Origin: an uncultured Alistipes sp.
GTDB lineage: Bacteria; Bacteroidota; Bacteroidia; Bacteroidales; Rikenellaceae
Length of the DNA stretch: 47,445 bases
Direction of reading: 5' to 3'
NCBI GenBank assembly: GCA_944320985.1
Contig: CALUJN010000014.1
Coordinates: 1 to 47,445 of the forward strand
Position 1 is the first letter of the stretch, and every line of letters starts with the position of its first letter. Positions 33,693-43,423 of this stretch are shown piece by piece. The notes under the pieces are model-generated. The model saw nothing but the letters and a program-made list of their open reading frames with translations, made no database searches and was not told where the DNA came from. Both the position numbers and the translations under genes were made by a program.

Positions 33693-36128
33693 ATGAGCAA
33701 AAAAGATAAGATCGAAACCATAGAAACGGACGATATGAACCTCGTCCCCGAACTGCTCGACGGCAAGCACCGCGTGATTCCCATTGTGACGGGTGGTGAC
33801 GAACCGGTCGAGGAGGTCGAAGTCCCGGAGATCCTTCCGATCCTCACGCTGCGTTCGTCGGTGCTCTTTCCGGGCGCCATCACCCCGATTACGGTGGGCC
33901 GCGACAAGAGCATTTCGCTCGTCCGTGCGGTGAATGCCGAAGGGGGAATGCTTGGCGCCGTGCTGCAGCGCGAGAGCGAGGTGGAGGATCCCTCGCCGGA
34001 CGACATGTACAAGGTCGGTACGGCGGCGCGGATCATCAAGATCCTGGAGATGCCCAACGGCAATCTGACGGTGATTCTGAACGGTCTGGAGAAGATCGAA
34101 ATCACGGAATATATCGCCACGGAGCCCTATTTCAAGGCGCGCGTGGTGGCACTGCGCGACTCGACGCCCGATTTGAAGAGCATCGAGTTCGAGGCCCTGG
34201 TGGACTCGATCCGCGACGTGGCGCTGAATATCATCAACGTCTCGCCCTCGATGCCCAAGGAGGCGGCCTTCGCCATCAAGAACATCGATTCGAAGCGGGG
34301 GATCATTAACTTCATCTGCTCGAACATGGAGCTCACGGACGAGGACCGGCAGTCGCTGCTTGAGGCCCCCGGCCTGCTGGCCCGGGCCCGGAAGCTGCTC
34401 GAGATCCTGATCCGCGAGCAGCAGCTGGCCGAACTGAAGAGCCAGATCCAGGAGCGCGTCAAGCAGGAGATCGACAAACAGCAGCGCGACTACTACCTGC
34501 AGCAGCAGATGCGCACGATCCAGGATGAACTGGGCGACGGTGCGGATGCCGATATCGAGAAGCTGCGCGAGGACGCCAAGAAGAAGAACTGGCCGAAGGA
34601 GGTTGCCGAAACCTTCGAAAAGGAGTTGCAGAAGGTCGAGCGGCTGAATCCGGCCGTGGCGGAATACTCCGTTCAGATGACCTACCTGCAGTTGCTGCTG
34701 GAGCTGCCGTGGAATGACGTAACGAAGGACAACCTCGATCTGAAGTGTGCCCGCGAACAGCTGGACCACGACCATTTCGGTCTCGATGAGGTTAAGGAGC
34801 GCATTCTCGAACACCTGGCCGTGATCAAGCTGAAGGGCGACCTGAAGCCCCCGATTCTCTGCCTATACGGACCTCCGGGCGTGGGCAAGACCTCGCTGGG
34901 CAAGTCGGTTGCCGCGGCGCTGGGCCGCAAGTTCGGGCGTATTTCGCTGGGCGGCCTGCACGACGAGTCGGAGATCCGCGGACACCGCCGCACCTACATC
35001 GGAGCGATGCCGGGGCGGATCATCCAGACGATCAAGCGCTGCGGCTCGTCCAACCCGGTGATCATCCTCGATGAGGTGGACAAGGTGACGGTCTCGAACC
35101 ACGGCGACCCGTCGAGCGCCCTGCTCGAGGTGTTGGACCCGGAGCAGAACACCACCTTCCACGACAACTACATCGACATGGAGTACGACCTCTCGAAGGT
35201 GCTCTTCATCGCCACGGCCAACAACGTGGGCAACATTGCCCCGGCGCTTCGCGACCGTATGGAGATGATCAACATTCCGGGCTACCTCTTGGAGGAGAAG
35301 ATCCGCATTGCGCAGGAGCACCTGTTGCCGAAGCAGCGCGAGGCCCACGGGATCAAGGAGGGCGAAATGACGTTGAGCGATGCGGTGATCGAGCAGATCA
35401 TCGCCTGCTATACGCGTGAGGCGGGCGTCCGCTCGCTGGACAAGCACCTGGCGAAGATCGCCCGGGCGCGGGCCAAGCAGATCGCCTTCGAGGAGTCGTA
35501 CACTCCGGAGGTGACGCTGCAGGATCTGGAGCGGATCCTGGGTATGCCGAAGTTCCTCAGGGAGGAGTACGAAGTGGGCGGCATGACGGGTGTGGTGACG
35601 GGCCTGGCCTGGACCGAGGTCGGGGGCGACATCCTCTATATCGAGTCGTGCCTGACGCCGGGCAAGGGTAAACTGAGTCTGACGGGTAATCTGGGCGACG
35701 TGATGAAGGAGTCGGCGACGATTGCCCTCGAGTGGGTGATGGCCCACTACAAGGAGCTGGGCATCGATCCGAAACTGTTCGAAACGAACGATGTGAACAT
35801 CCACGTTCCGGAGGGAGCGATTCCGAAGGACGGCCCCTCGGCGGGAATCACGATGGTGACGTCGATCGTCTCGACCTTTACGGGCCGCAAGGTGAAGGAG
35901 CGCATCGCCATGACGGGCGAGACGACCCTGCGGGGCCGTGTGATGCCCGTGGGCGGCGTGAAGGAGAAGATTCTGGCAGCCAAACGGGCCGGGATTACGG
36001 AACTGATCCTTTCGGAGGAGAACCGCAAGGACATTGCGGAGATCAAGCCGGAGTATGTCGAAGGGCTGACGTTCCACTACGTGCGCACGAACGACGAGGT
36101 GCTGCAACTGGCTTTGGAAGAGAAATAG
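33693..36128 (+). CDS. lon: ATP-dependent Lon protease
   Basis: 811 aa. It is a cytoplasmic AAA+ protease that degrades misfolded and regulatory proteins. The LON substrate-binding N-domain begins at about residue 50 ([19 protein letters not shown]). Next is a helical region with [20 protein letters not shown]. The AAA+ module has Walker A GPPGVGKT (393-400) and Walker [10 protein letters not shown]. The serine-lysine protease domain has DGPSAG with the nucleophile at Ser716 and the lysine in GGVKEK. The N-terminal 45 residues are acidic and longer than in E. coli Lon. It heads an operon with the Kdo genes; kdsB starts 4 bases after its stop. The link between lon and Kdo synthesis may be only positional. 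Confidence 0.98.
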   Translation: MSKKDKIETIETDDMNLVPELLDGKHRVIPIVTGGDEPVEEVEVPEILPILTLRSSVLFPGAITPITVGRDKSISLVRAVNAEGGMLGAVLQRESEVEDPSPDDMYKVGTAARIIKILEMPNGNLTVILNGLEKIEITEYIATEPYFKARVVALRDSTPDLKSIEFEALVDSIRDVALNIINVSPSMPKEAAFAIKNIDSKRGIINFICSNMELTDEDRQSLLEAPGLLARARKLLEILIREQQLAELKSQIQERVKQEIDKQQRDYYLQQQMRTIQDELGDGADADIEKLREDAKKKNWPKEVAETFEKELQKVERLNPAVAEYSVQMTYLQLLLELPWNDVTKDNLDLKCAREQLDHDHFGLDEVKERILEHLAVIKLKGDLKPPILCLYGPPGVGKTSLGKSVAAALGRKFGRISLGGLHDESEIRGHRRTYIGAMPGRIIQTIKRCGSSNPVIILDEVDKVTVSNHGDPSSALLEVLDPEQNTTFHDNYIDMEYDLSKVLFIATANNVGNIAPALRDRMEMINIPGYLLEEKIRIAQEHLLPKQREAHGIKEGEMTLSDAVIEQIIACYTREAGVRSLDKHLAKIARARAKQIAFEESYTPEVTLQDLERILGMPKFLREEYEVGGMTGVVTGLAWTEVGGDILYIESCLTPGKGKLSLTGNLGDVMKESATIALEWVMAHYKELGIDPKLFETNDVNIHVPEGAIPKDGPSAGITMVTSIVSTFTGRKVKERIAMTGETTLRGRVMPVGGVKEKILAAKRAGITELILSEENRKDIAEIKPEYVEGLTFHYVRTNDEVLQLALEEK

Positions 36129-36132
36129 ACGT

Positions 36133-36897
36133 ATGAAATTCATTGCAATCATTCCGGCGCGCTATGCGTCGACACGTTTTCCGGCTAAGCCGCTGGCCCG
36201 GCTGGGAGGCAAACCGGTCATCCAGCGGGTCTACGAGCAGGTGGCCGGCGTGCTGGACGACGCCGTGGTGGCCACGGATGACGAGCGGATCTATGAGGCC
36301 GTCCGGTCGTTTGGCGGCAAGGTCGAGATGACCTCGACAGCGCACCGCAGCGGCACGGACCGCTGCCGGGAGGCCTACGACAAACAGGGCCGGGAGTACG
36401 ACGTGGTGGTCAACGTGCAGGGCGACGAGCCCTTCATCCGCCGCGAACAGCTCGAAGCACTGAAACGCTGTTTCGAAAACCCCACGACCGACATCGCCAC
36501 GCTGGTGAAACCCTTCACCGAGGCCGACGGACTGGCGGCGCTGGAGAATCCCAATTCGCCGAAGGTGGTGCTTGATGCGCAGTCGCAGGCCGTCTACTTT
36601 TCGCGTTCGGTGATCCCCTACCTGCGCAACGTTCCGCGCGAGGAGTGGCTGGCGAAGCACACCTTCTACAAGCACATCGGCATTTATGCCTTCCGCTCGG
36701 AGGTCTTACGCAAGGTTACGGCACTGCCGCAGTCGCCGATTGAGATCGCCGAGTCGCTCGAACAGCTGCGCTGGCTGGAGAACGGTTATAAAATAGGTGT
36801 GGGCATTACGGATGCCGAGACCGTGGGGATCGATACGCCGGAGGACCTGGCCCGCGCCGAGGAGTTTTTGAGACAACACCCTGAATTCAACCGATAG
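36133..36897 (+). CDS. kdsB: CMP-Kdo synthetase (3-deoxy-manno-octulosonate cytidylyltransferase)
   Basis: 254 aa. It activates Kdo with CTP to give CMP-Kdo for attachment to lipid A. N-terminal nucleotide-binding motif [16 protein letters not shown] (6-21), then [13 protein letters not shown] and [10 protein letters not shown], all typical of KdsB. The length matches the family. It sits directly upstream of kdsA and kdsD, so the three consecutive steps of Kdo supply are encoded together (the KdsC phosphatase is not in view). Confidence 0.97.
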   Translation: MKFIAIIPARYASTRFPAKPLARLGGKPVIQRVYEQVAGVLDDAVVATDDERIYEAVRSFGGKVEMTSTAHRSGTDRCREAYDKQGREYDVVVNVQGDEPFIRREQLEALKRCFENPTTDIATLVKPFTEADGLAALENPNSPKVVLDAQSQAVYFSRSVIPYLRNVPREEWLAKHTFYKHIGIYAFRSEVLRKVTALPQSPIEIAESLEQLRWLENGYKIGVGITDAETVGIDTPEDLARAEEFLRQHPEFNR

Positions 36898-36901
36898 TCT
36901 T

Positions 36902-37648
36902 ATGATACTGATAGCCGGACCTTGTGTCATCGAATCGGCCGAACTGCTGGACGCGGTTGCCGAACGCCTGGTGGCGATCAACCGCCGTTTGGGCACGGAG
37001 ATCATCTTCAAGGCCTCGTTCGACAAGGCCAACCGCACGTCGATCGCGTCGTTCCGCGGTCCGGGCCTTGAAAAGGGGCTTCAAATGCTGGCGGACGTGC
37101 GGGAGAAATGGGGCTTGAAGCTCCTGACGGACATTCACGAATCGTGGCAGGCTGCGCCGGTGGGCGAGGTGGTCGACGTGATCCAGATTCCGGCCTTCCT
37201 GTGCCGGCAGACCGATCTGGTGGTTGCCGCGGCGAAGACGGGCCGCACGGTGAATATCAAGAAGGCGCAGTTCCTCTCGGGCGTGGATATGCGTTACCCG
37301 TATGAAAAGGCCTGTGAGGCGGGGGCCCGGGAGGTCTGGCTTACCGAACGCGGCAACTCGTTCGGCTACAACAACCTGGTAGTCGATTTCCGCAATATTC
37401 CCGACATGCTGCAGATCGCTCCGACGGTCATCATGGACTGTACGCACTCGGTACAGCGCCCGGGAGCTGCCGGCGGCAAGACGGGCGGCAACCGGGAGTT
37501 CGTTCCGGCGATGGCCCGGGCCGCGAAGGCCTTCGGAGCTACCGGCTATTTCTTCGAGGTGCATCCCGATCCGGACCGGGGACTGAGTGATGCCGCAAAC
37601 ATGCTGGCCCTCGATGATCTGGAACCTTTGATCGAATCTTTGCTTTGA
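36902..37648 (+). CDS. kdsA: Kdo-8-phosphate synthase
   Basis: 248 aa. It condenses phosphoenolpyruvate with arabinose-5-phosphate to Kdo-8-phosphate. DAHP/KDO8PS TIM-barrel motifs: IAGPCVIES (4-12), FKASFDKANRTS, LTDIHE, QIPAFLCRQTDLV and MDCTHSVQRPG. Cys8 in GPCVIES occupies the position that is Cys in the metal-dependent class II enzymes (Asn in E. coli KdsA), so a divalent-metal enzyme is predicted. Its TGA overlaps the upstream edge of the kdsD frame. It lies 4 bases after kdsB. Confidence 0.96.
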   Translation: MILIAGPCVIESAELLDAVAERLVAINRRLGTEIIFKASFDKANRTSIASFRGPGLEKGLQMLADVREKWGLKLLTDIHESWQAAPVGEVVDVIQIPAFLCRQTDLVVAAAKTGRTVNIKKAQFLSGVDMRYPYEKACEAGAREVWLTERGNSFGYNNLVVDFRNIPDMLQIAPTVIMDCTHSVQRPGAAGGKTGGNREFVPAMARAAKAFGATGYFFEVHPDPDRGLSDAANMLALDDLEPLIESLL

Positions 37649-37653
37649 TTGAA

Positions 37654-38619
37654 ATGACCGATATGGAGAAATCGCAGATTCTTGCGGTGGCCCGCAAGGC
37701 GCTGCATACCGAAATGTTGTCGTTGCGGCACCTGGAGGAGTCGCTGGACGACTCTTTTGCTGAAGCCGTGGAGTTGATCCTCGCGAGTCACGGCAAATGT
37801 ATCGTGACGGGAATGGGCAAGTCGGGGCTTGTGGGTCGGAAGATTTCCGCGACCCTTGCCTCGACGGGTACGCCGAGTTTCTTTCTCCATCCCGGAGAGG
37901 CCTTTCATGGTGATCTGGGCATGATCTCGAAAGAGGATATCATCCTGGCGCTCTCCTATTCGGGCGAGACGGACGAGATTCTGAAGATCGTGCCGTTCAT
38001 CCATGCAAACGGCAACCGGCTGATCTCCATGACGGGGAATCCCGAATCGGCGCTGGCCAAGAACTCCGACGTGCATCTGAACGTGCGGGTCGAGGAGGAG
38101 GCCTGCATCCTGCACCTGGCGCCCACGTCGTCCACAACGGCACAGATTGCCATGGGCGATGCGCTGGCAGTTTCGCTGATGCAGCTGCGGGGCTTCACGA
38201 GCGTCGATTTTGCACGCCTGCATCCGGGCGGGAGTCTGGGACGACGCCTGCTGATGACCGTGGGTAACGTCATGCGGGACCATGACCTGCCGGTCGTGAC
38301 GCCCGACTGCCCGGCCACGGAGATGATCCATGCCATTTCGAAGGGCGGCCTGGGGCTGATCGTTATCTGCGAGGGCGACCGGATTGAGGGTATCGTCACG
38401 GACGGCGACGTACGTCGGGCCATGGAGCGCCTGCGGGGAGACTTCTTCAACATCAAGGCTGCTGATATCGCCACGCCGCATCCGAAGACGATCGCCCCGA
38501 CCGAGAAACTGATCGAGGCCGAAAAGATGATGACCCGCAACAAGGTGACGTCGTTGCTCGTAACGGATGAGGCGGGCAAACTGGTCGGCGTGATTCAGAT
38601 TTACGACATCAAGCTTTGA
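37654..38619 (+). CDS. kdsD: Arabinose-5-phosphate isomerase (KdsD/KpsF type)
   Basis: 321 aa from the ATG at 37654. A TTG at 37645, overlapping the kdsA stop, and an ATG at 37663 are alternatives. It converts ribulose-5-phosphate to arabinose-5-phosphate, the substrate of KdsA. A SIS domain covers about 35-180 (GKCIVTGMGKSGLVGRKISA, LSYSGETDEIL, APTSSTTAQIAMGDALA). A CBS-domain pair follows (about 205-321, VGNVMRD, GIVTDGDVRRAM, TSLLVTDEAGKLVGVIQIYD). This is the standard KdsD architecture. It is the last gene of the lon-kdsB-kdsA-kdsD operon. A run of ten G begins 14 bases past the stop, and a terminator follows. Confidence 0.96.
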   Translation: MTDMEKSQILAVARKALHTEMLSLRHLEESLDDSFAEAVELILASHGKCIVTGMGKSGLVGRKISATLASTGTPSFFLHPGEAFHGDLGMISKEDIILALSYSGETDEILKIVPFIHANGNRLISMTGNPESALAKNSDVHLNVRVEEEACILHLAPTSSTTAQIAMGDALAVSLMQLRGFTSVDFARLHPGGSLGRRLLMTVGNVMRDHDLPVVTPDCPATEMIHAISKGGLGLIVICEGDRIEGIVTDGDVRRAMERLRGDFFNIKAADIATPHPKTIAPTEKLIEAEKMMTRNKVTSLLVTDEAGKLVGVIQIYDIKL

Positions 38620-38763
38620 GCGAGTCAGAGGGAGGGGGGGGGGAAAGCGTTGGACCCGGTTGCTTTTAGCTTTGCCCGTTTGCCGGCTGCCGGTTGAAAT
38701 CGGGTTGTTCGGGAGCGTTTCCTGGTCGTCCGGGTCCGCCGTTCCGGTTTTTGCACAAAATAG

Positions 38764-38796
38764 AAGGGAGAGATCTTTCGGGTCTCTCCCTTTTTT
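38764..38796 (+). terminator. Terminator of the lon-kdsBAD operon
   Basis: The stem AGGGAGAGA / TCTCTCCCT (38765-38773 with 38783-38791) is followed by a T run to 38796. A weaker A-rich flank upstream (38757-38760) may let it serve the convergent aldolase gene too. Confidence 0.88.
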
Positions 38797-38853
38797 ACGT
38801 TCCAACAGAAGAAGCGCACCGGTCAGGCGCTTGAAAGAGCAGGGGCGTTGCCG

Positions 38854-39879
38854 TCAGAGCCGGGCGATCAGTTCATCGATCTGCTCGTCGGTGGTGGCCC
38901 AGCTGGTGACGAACCGCACGACCGACTCCTCCTCACCGCGCGGTCCCCATAACTCGAAGGTTGCGTATTGGCTCAGACGGTCGATTTCGCGGTTCGGCAA
39001 GACGAAGAACTGCTGGTTGGTCGGCGAATCGATGTGGATCCGATAGCCCTTGGCGCGGAAGGCCTCCTTCAGCTTGCGGGCCGTCGTGATGGCTTGCCGG
39101 GCAATCCGCAGGTAGAGGTCGTCCGTAAAGAGCGTCTCGAACTGAATGCCCAGCAGCCGGCCCTTGGCCAGCAGGGCGCCGTGCTGCTTGACAAGGGTGA
39201 AGAAGTGTGGCAGCAGCTCCGGACGGGTGATGACGACCGCCTCGCCGAAGAGCGCCCCGACCTTCGTTCCGCCGATGTAGAAGATGTCGCACAACCGGGC
39301 GATGTCGCGGAGCGAGAGGGTGTTGCCATCGGCGGCGAGGCCGTATCCGAGGCGTGCTCCGTCGAGGTAGAGGGGGATGGCGAGACGTTGGCAGACGGCG
39401 TGGAGCTCCTCGAGCTCTTCGCGTGTGTAGAGTGTCCCGAACTCCGTGGGGTGGGAGATGTAGAGCATCCCCGGAGCCACCATGTGGGGCCATGTTTCGT
39501 CGCGGTAGAACTCCTCGACATACCGCGCAACGTCACACGCCCGCACCTTGCCGTCGTATCCCGGCAGCACGAGAACCTTATGCCCTGCGGCCTCGATCGC
39601 CCCGGCCTCATGGACGTTGATGTGTCCCGAATCGGCGGCCAACACCCCTTCGTGCCGCCGCAGCAACCCGTCGATGACGGTGGCATTGGTCTGAGTGCCG
39701 CCCACCAGGAAGTGAACCTCCGCCTGCGGTACCCCGCAGGCCTGTCGGATGAGCTCCCGGGCGTGTTCCGTATGGGGATCGCATCCGTACCCGGGGGTCT
39801 GTTCGAGATTGGTCTCGACGAGGCGGCGCATCACCTCGGGATGCGCTCCCTCCATGTAGTCGCAGTCGAAATGGAGCAT
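38854..39879 (-). CDS. Threonine aldolase / beta-eliminating lyase family PLP enzyme
   Basis: 341 aa. It is a fold-type I pyridoxal-phosphate enzyme. The cofactor lysine is Lys206 in YIGGTKVGAL. Asp173 in YLDGARLGYG would contact the pyridine nitrogen, and HINVHEAGA (86-94) is the family's ring-stacking region. Low-specificity L-threonine aldolases split threonine to glycine and acetaldehyde. Bacteroidetes proteins of this type are usually annotated so, but substrate preference cannot be told from sequence. It starts 15 bases after the small PAS-like gene, so the two are probably cotranscribed. Confidence 0.88.
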   Translation of the reverse strand: MLHFDCDYMEGAHPEVMRRLVETNLEQTPGYGCDPHTEHARELIRQACGVPQAEVHFLVGGTQTNATVIDGLLRRHEGVLAADSGHINVHEAGAIEAAGHKVLVLPGYDGKVRACDVARYVEEFYRDETWPHMVAPGMLYISHPTEFGTLYTREELEELHAVCQRLAIPLYLDGARLGYGLAADGNTLSLRDIARLCDIFYIGGTKVGALFGEAVVITRPELLPHFFTLVKQHGALLAKGRLLGIQFETLFTDDLYLRIARQAITTARKLKEAFRAKGYRIHIDSPTNQQFFVLPNREIDRLSQYATFELWGPRGEEESVVRFVTSWATTDEQIDELIARL

Positions 39880-39894
39880 GTGAGTCTGTGTTTT

Positions 39895-40230
39895 TCAGCC
39901 CCGGTCGTAATGGGGCATTTCGTCGGGAATCTCCAGCGAGAACTCCACAAGCCCGTGTACCACACCCGCTTCGCGCCAGACGGTCTGATAGATGAGCTTG
40001 CGGATTCCCTTTTTATGGATTGTATAGACGTTCTTACCGCCGGTTTCGATGAGTCGGCGGATGATTTCGCGTGAACGCTCGTTGTGGCAGGGGAGCAGCG
40101 AGCAGCCCCTTACGTCGCCATTCACGGCGATGGAGCGGTTGTTCTGGTAGCAGACCACGCCCTCCGTATCGCAGAGGGTGACGGCGCAGTCGAGTTCATC
40201 GGCCCACGAAGGGGATTCGAAAGAGATCAT
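39895..40230 (-). CDS. Small PAS-like protein
   Basis: 111 aa from the ATG at 40230. The frame extends to 40296, but MISFESPSWADELDCAVTLCD is the more natural start. The segment AVTLCDTEGVVCYQNNRS resembles the beginning of a PAS domain (sensing the environment through a bound ligand), followed by GCSLLPCHNERSREIIRRL and a beta-rich end. There is no output domain, transmembrane helix or kinase part, so it could be a stand-alone ligand-binding or adaptor protein. It is coupled to the aldolase gene 15 bases downstream. Family assignment is from pattern only. Confidence 0.7.
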   Translation of the reverse strand: MISFESPSWADELDCAVTLCDTEGVVCYQNNRSIAVNGDVRGCSLLPCHNERSREIIRRLIETGGKNVYTIHKKGIRKLIYQTVWREAGVVHGLVEFSLEIPDEMPHYDRG

Positions 40231-40381
40231 GGGATATGAGATATTGGGTACGATTAAGGTGTTTGGCTTCGGAGAAAGGATCATACAACAGCCCAATCCA
40301 CGGGCCGCGGGATTCCGGCCTGGCGGCGTTGCCTTATCCGTTCGGCCCCTCCCCTCTTAGGCCCCCCCCCTTGGCTCCTTC

Positions 40382-42163
40382 CTACTGCTGAATCTTGACC
40401 AGCTGTTCGCGGTAGGCATTCAGAATCCGGGATTTGGAGATGAATCCGAGATAGTGGTTCTGTTTGTCGACGACCGGGAGCATCCAGGTGTGTTTGTCCT
40501 CGAACTTCTCCATGACGGCCTGGATCGTCTCGTGTTCGAGAATCTTGTCCGGAGGAGGAATCATGTAGTCCGAGATTGGGCGTCCGTATTTTTCGTGTTT
40601 GAACATGTCTTCGCGCAGATCATCCAGCTGCACGACCCCGAGCAATCGCCCGAAGTTGTCGATCACGGGGAAGATGTTGCGGCGTGCCGTCGAGATGATG
40701 TGGACGATATCTCCGAGCGTCATGTTCTCCTTGATACGCAGGAAATCGGTCTCCATCAGCTCATCCAGCTTCAGAAAAACGAAGACCGACTGGTCCTTGT
40801 CGTGGGTCAGGAGTTCACCCTTCCTGCGGAGCTGCTTGGTGTAGATCGAATCGGGGTCGAGGTAGTAGTCGACGGCAAAGGAGATGCAGGCGGTGATCAT
40901 CAGCGGGATGAAGAGCCCGTAGCCGTTCGAGAGCTCGGCGATGAGGAAGATCGAGGTCAGCGGCGCGTTCATGACGCCGGCCATGACGCCGGCCATGCCC
41001 ACGAGCGTGAACGAGACGATCGAGACCTCCCAGTGGAAGAGCATGTTGCAGACAAGGGCCAGGGAGGCGCCAGTGAATGCCCCGACGAAAAGCGACGGGG
41101 CGAAGGTTCCGCCGACACCGCCGGCCGCGTTGGTCGAGGCCATGGCGATGACCTTGAAGAACATCGTGGCGATGACAAAGAGGATGACGACCCAGTCGAT
41201 GTCCCGGAAGCGGTAGAAGAGCGAGTTGTCGAAAAGCACCTGGGCATTTCCGTGCATCAGGGAGGTGAAACCCTCATATCCTTCTCCGTAGAGCGGCGGG
41301 AAGATGAAGATCAGAATGCCGAGGATTGCGCCGCCCCAGATCCACTTCTTGTACTGATTGTCGATCGTCTTGAAGAAACGGCCGATGCGGGCGTTCATCG
41401 AGGTGAAGTACCAGGCCATCAAACCGCACAGCACGCCGAGGAGGATGAACAGCGGGATCTGCCACAGCTCGAAGGCATCTTCGGGAGCGAGCGTCACGGC
41501 CAGAATCGGGTCGAATCCGCGCAACATGAAGGCCATGGTGGTAGCGGTGATCGATGCGATGAGCAGCGGGATGACCGACGCGGCGGTGATGTCGAGCATG
41601 AGGATCTCCAGCACGAAGACCACGCCGGTGATCGGGGCCTTGAAGATCGCCGCCAGCGCGGCCCCGGCTCCGCAGCAGAGCAGCAGGGTGGTGTGCTTGT
41701 AGTTGAGTCGTGCGAGCCGTCCGACGTTCGAGCCGATGGCTGCCCCCGTCAGTACGATCGGGGCCTCGGGACCGACCGAACCGCCGAATCCGATGGTGGT
41801 GGCACCTCCGACGATCGATGTCCAGCAGTTGTGCGACGCGATGTGCGAGTTGCGGCGCGACATGGCGTAGAGCACACGGGTAACGCCCTCGGAGATGTTG
41901 TCGCGGACGATGTACTTGACGAAGAGCGTGGCCAGAATGATACCTACGACGGGGTAGATCAGGAAGAGGAAATGGGCGCTGTCGACGGGAAACCAGTTCG
42001 TCAACCCGGTCTTGATGGCATAGAGCAGTACCTCGAAGAAGTAGGTCCCCAATCCGGCGAGCGCACCGACAACCACCGCCAGCAACATCATCATCTGGCG
42101 GTTCGAAAGCCTTCGGGTCAATCGCAGGAAGGCGGCATAGATGCGATCGGCGCGGATTTCCAT
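40382..42163 (-). CDS. ClC-family chloride transporter with CBS domains
   Basis: 593 aa. About residues 20-430 form the ClC membrane domain. GFGGSVGPEAPIV (125-137) contains GPEAP, equivalent to GREGP of E. coli ClC, so Glu133 is the likely gating glutamate and a Cl-/H+ exchanger is plausible. Later pore motifs are GVGGTFAPSLFVGA and GMAGVMAGVMNAPLT. A C-terminal CBS pair (about 465-590) is cytoplasmic and may bind nucleotides. The gene starts 14 bases after trpS on the same strand, so it can be cotranscribed with it. A G9 run lies 11 bases past the stop. Confidence 0.93.
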   Translation of the reverse strand: MEIRADRIYAAFLRLTRRLSNRQMMMLLAVVVGALAGLGTYFFEVLLYAIKTGLTNWFPVDSAHFLFLIYPVVGIILATLFVKYIVRDNISEGVTRVLYAMSRRNSHIASHNCWTSIVGGATTIGFGGSVGPEAPIVLTGAAIGSNVGRLARLNYKHTTLLLCCGAGAALAAIFKAPITGVVFVLEILMLDITAASVIPLLIASITATTMAFMLRGFDPILAVTLAPEDAFELWQIPLFILLGVLCGLMAWYFTSMNARIGRFFKTIDNQYKKWIWGGAILGILIFIFPPLYGEGYEGFTSLMHGNAQVLFDNSLFYRFRDIDWVVILFVIATMFFKVIAMASTNAAGGVGGTFAPSLFVGAFTGASLALVCNMLFHWEVSIVSFTLVGMAGVMAGVMNAPLTSIFLIAELSNGYGLFIPLMITACISFAVDYYLDPDSIYTKQLRRKGELLTHDKDQSVFVFLKLDELMETDFLRIKENMTLGDIVHIISTARRNIFPVIDNFGRLLGVVQLDDLREDMFKHEKYGRPISDYMIPPPDKILEHETIQAVMEKFEDKHTWMLPVVDKQNHYLGFISKSRILNAYREQLVKIQQ

Positions 42164-42177
42164 GCGGATCGAAGGAA

Positions 42178-43308
42178 TCAGTGTTGGAGCTTCTCGGCGT
42201 ATTGGCGGGCCTGCTCGTCGATCAGCTGCTGGTCCTCGAAGTAGTTGATCTTCATGGCGCGGCGCACTTCGGCAAGGGTTTCGGCCGCAGCAGCGCGAGC
42301 CGTCTCGGAGCCTTTGCGCAACACGTCATAGACCTCGCCGATACGGGCCTCGTAGTAGTGGCGGCGTTCGCGGATCGGTTCGAGCGTTTCGTTGAGGATG
42401 GCGATGAGCAGGCGTTTGACCTTCACGTCGCCCAGACCGCCGCGGCGGTAGTGGGCCTTCAGCTCATCGAGGGAAGCGTAGTCGGGGAGGTATTTTGCGA
42501 AGTGCTCCGGGCGGCTGAATGCGTCCAGATAGGTGAAGACCGTGTTTCCCTCGACCTTGCCGGGATCCTCGACCCGCAGGTGATCGGGATCGGTGTACAT
42601 GCCCATGAGCTTCTTCTTGACTTCGTCGGCCGTGTCGGAGAGGTAGATGCAGTTTCCGAGCGATTTGGACATTTTGGCCTTTCCGTCGGTTCCCGGAAGA
42701 CGCAGACAGGCGGCGTTGTCCGGCAGCAGGATCTCGGGCATCGTGAGGGTTTCGCCGTAGACCGAGTTGAACTTGTGTACGATTTCACGGGTCTGCTCGA
42801 TCATCGGCTCCTGGTCCTCGCCGACGGGAACGGTCGTGGCCTTGAAGGCCGTGATGTCCGATGCCTGGCTGATGGGGTAGGTGAAGAACCCTACGGGAAT
42901 ACCCTGTCGCTGGGTGGTGTCTCCCTCGACGGCCCCTTCGGCGAATCCGCGCATTTGGATTTCACTCTTTACGGTGGGGTTGCGCTGCAGCCGCTGCACG
43001 GTCACGAGATTCATGTAGTAGAAGGCCAGTTCGCAGAGCTCGGGGACCTGCGACTGGATGAAAAGGGTCGATTTCGCAGGATCGAGACCTACCGACAGAT
43101 AGTCCAAAGCCACCTCGATGATATTCTGCCGAACCTTTTCGGGGTTGTCGGCATTGTCGGTGAGGGCCTGCGCATCGGCAATCATGATGAATATGCGGTC
43201 GAAAAGTCCGGAGTTCTGGAGTTCCACGCGACGGCGCAACGAACCTACGAAATGTCCCAGATGGAGGCGGCCCGTAGGGCGGTCGCCGGTGAGAATGATC
43301 TTTGCCAT
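42178..43308 (-). CDS. trpS: Tryptophanyl-tRNA synthetase
   Basis: 376 aa. It charges tRNA-Trp. Class I motifs: [16 protein letters not shown] (7-22, HLGH at 16-19) and KMSKS (212-216), with GEDQEP between them as is typical for TrpRS. It is longer than the common 330-aa bacterial form, with an insertion around 90-135. A predicted -7 box, TATGTTTG, lies 25 bases upstream. It is divergent from oxyR and followed by the ClC gene. Confidence 0.97.
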   Translation of the reverse strand: MAKIILTGDRPTGRLHLGHFVGSLRRRVELQNSGLFDRIFIMIADAQALTDNADNPEKVRQNIIEVALDYLSVGLDPAKSTLFIQSQVPELCELAFYYMNLVTVQRLQRNPTVKSEIQMRGFAEGAVEGDTTQRQGIPVGFFTYPISQASDITAFKATTVPVGEDQEPMIEQTREIVHKFNSVYGETLTMPEILLPDNAACLRLPGTDGKAKMSKSLGNCIYLSDTADEVKKKLMGMYTDPDHLRVEDPGKVEGNTVFTYLDAFSRPEHFAKYLPDYASLDELKAHYRRGGLGDVKVKRLLIAILNETLEPIRERRHYYEARIGEVYDVLRKGSETARAAAAETLAEVRRAMKINYFEDQQLIDEQARQYAEKLQH

Positions 43309-43333
43309 ATCAGAAAAGCACTAATTTAGTGGA

Positions 43334-43341
43334 CAAACATA
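43334..43341 (-). promoter_or_regulatory. Predicted -7 element for trpS
   Basis: TATGTTTG on the - strand (43341-43334) lies in the 115-base gap shared with oxyR. Confidence 0.5.
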
Positions 43342-43370
43342 CGAAAAACCGTGCGTGAGACCTAAAAAAG

Positions 43371-43401
43371 TTGCATAATATAGATTAATTTTATATCTTC
43401 G
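43371..43401 (+). promoter_or_regulatory. Predicted promoter for oxyR
   Basis: TTG (43371-43373), a 20-base spacer and TATCTTCG (43394-43401), one base off TAnnTTTG. It lies 22 bases before the ATG. Confidence 0.55.
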
Positions 43402-43423
43402 CTTGGAGAAATAACTCTCTGTT

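Noticed and set aside
41761-41800. Possible loss of the gating glutamate in the ClC protein (Val in GSVGP)
   Set aside because: Proper alignment pairs GPEAP (131-135) with GREGP, so Glu133 takes the gating position and nothing is missing.
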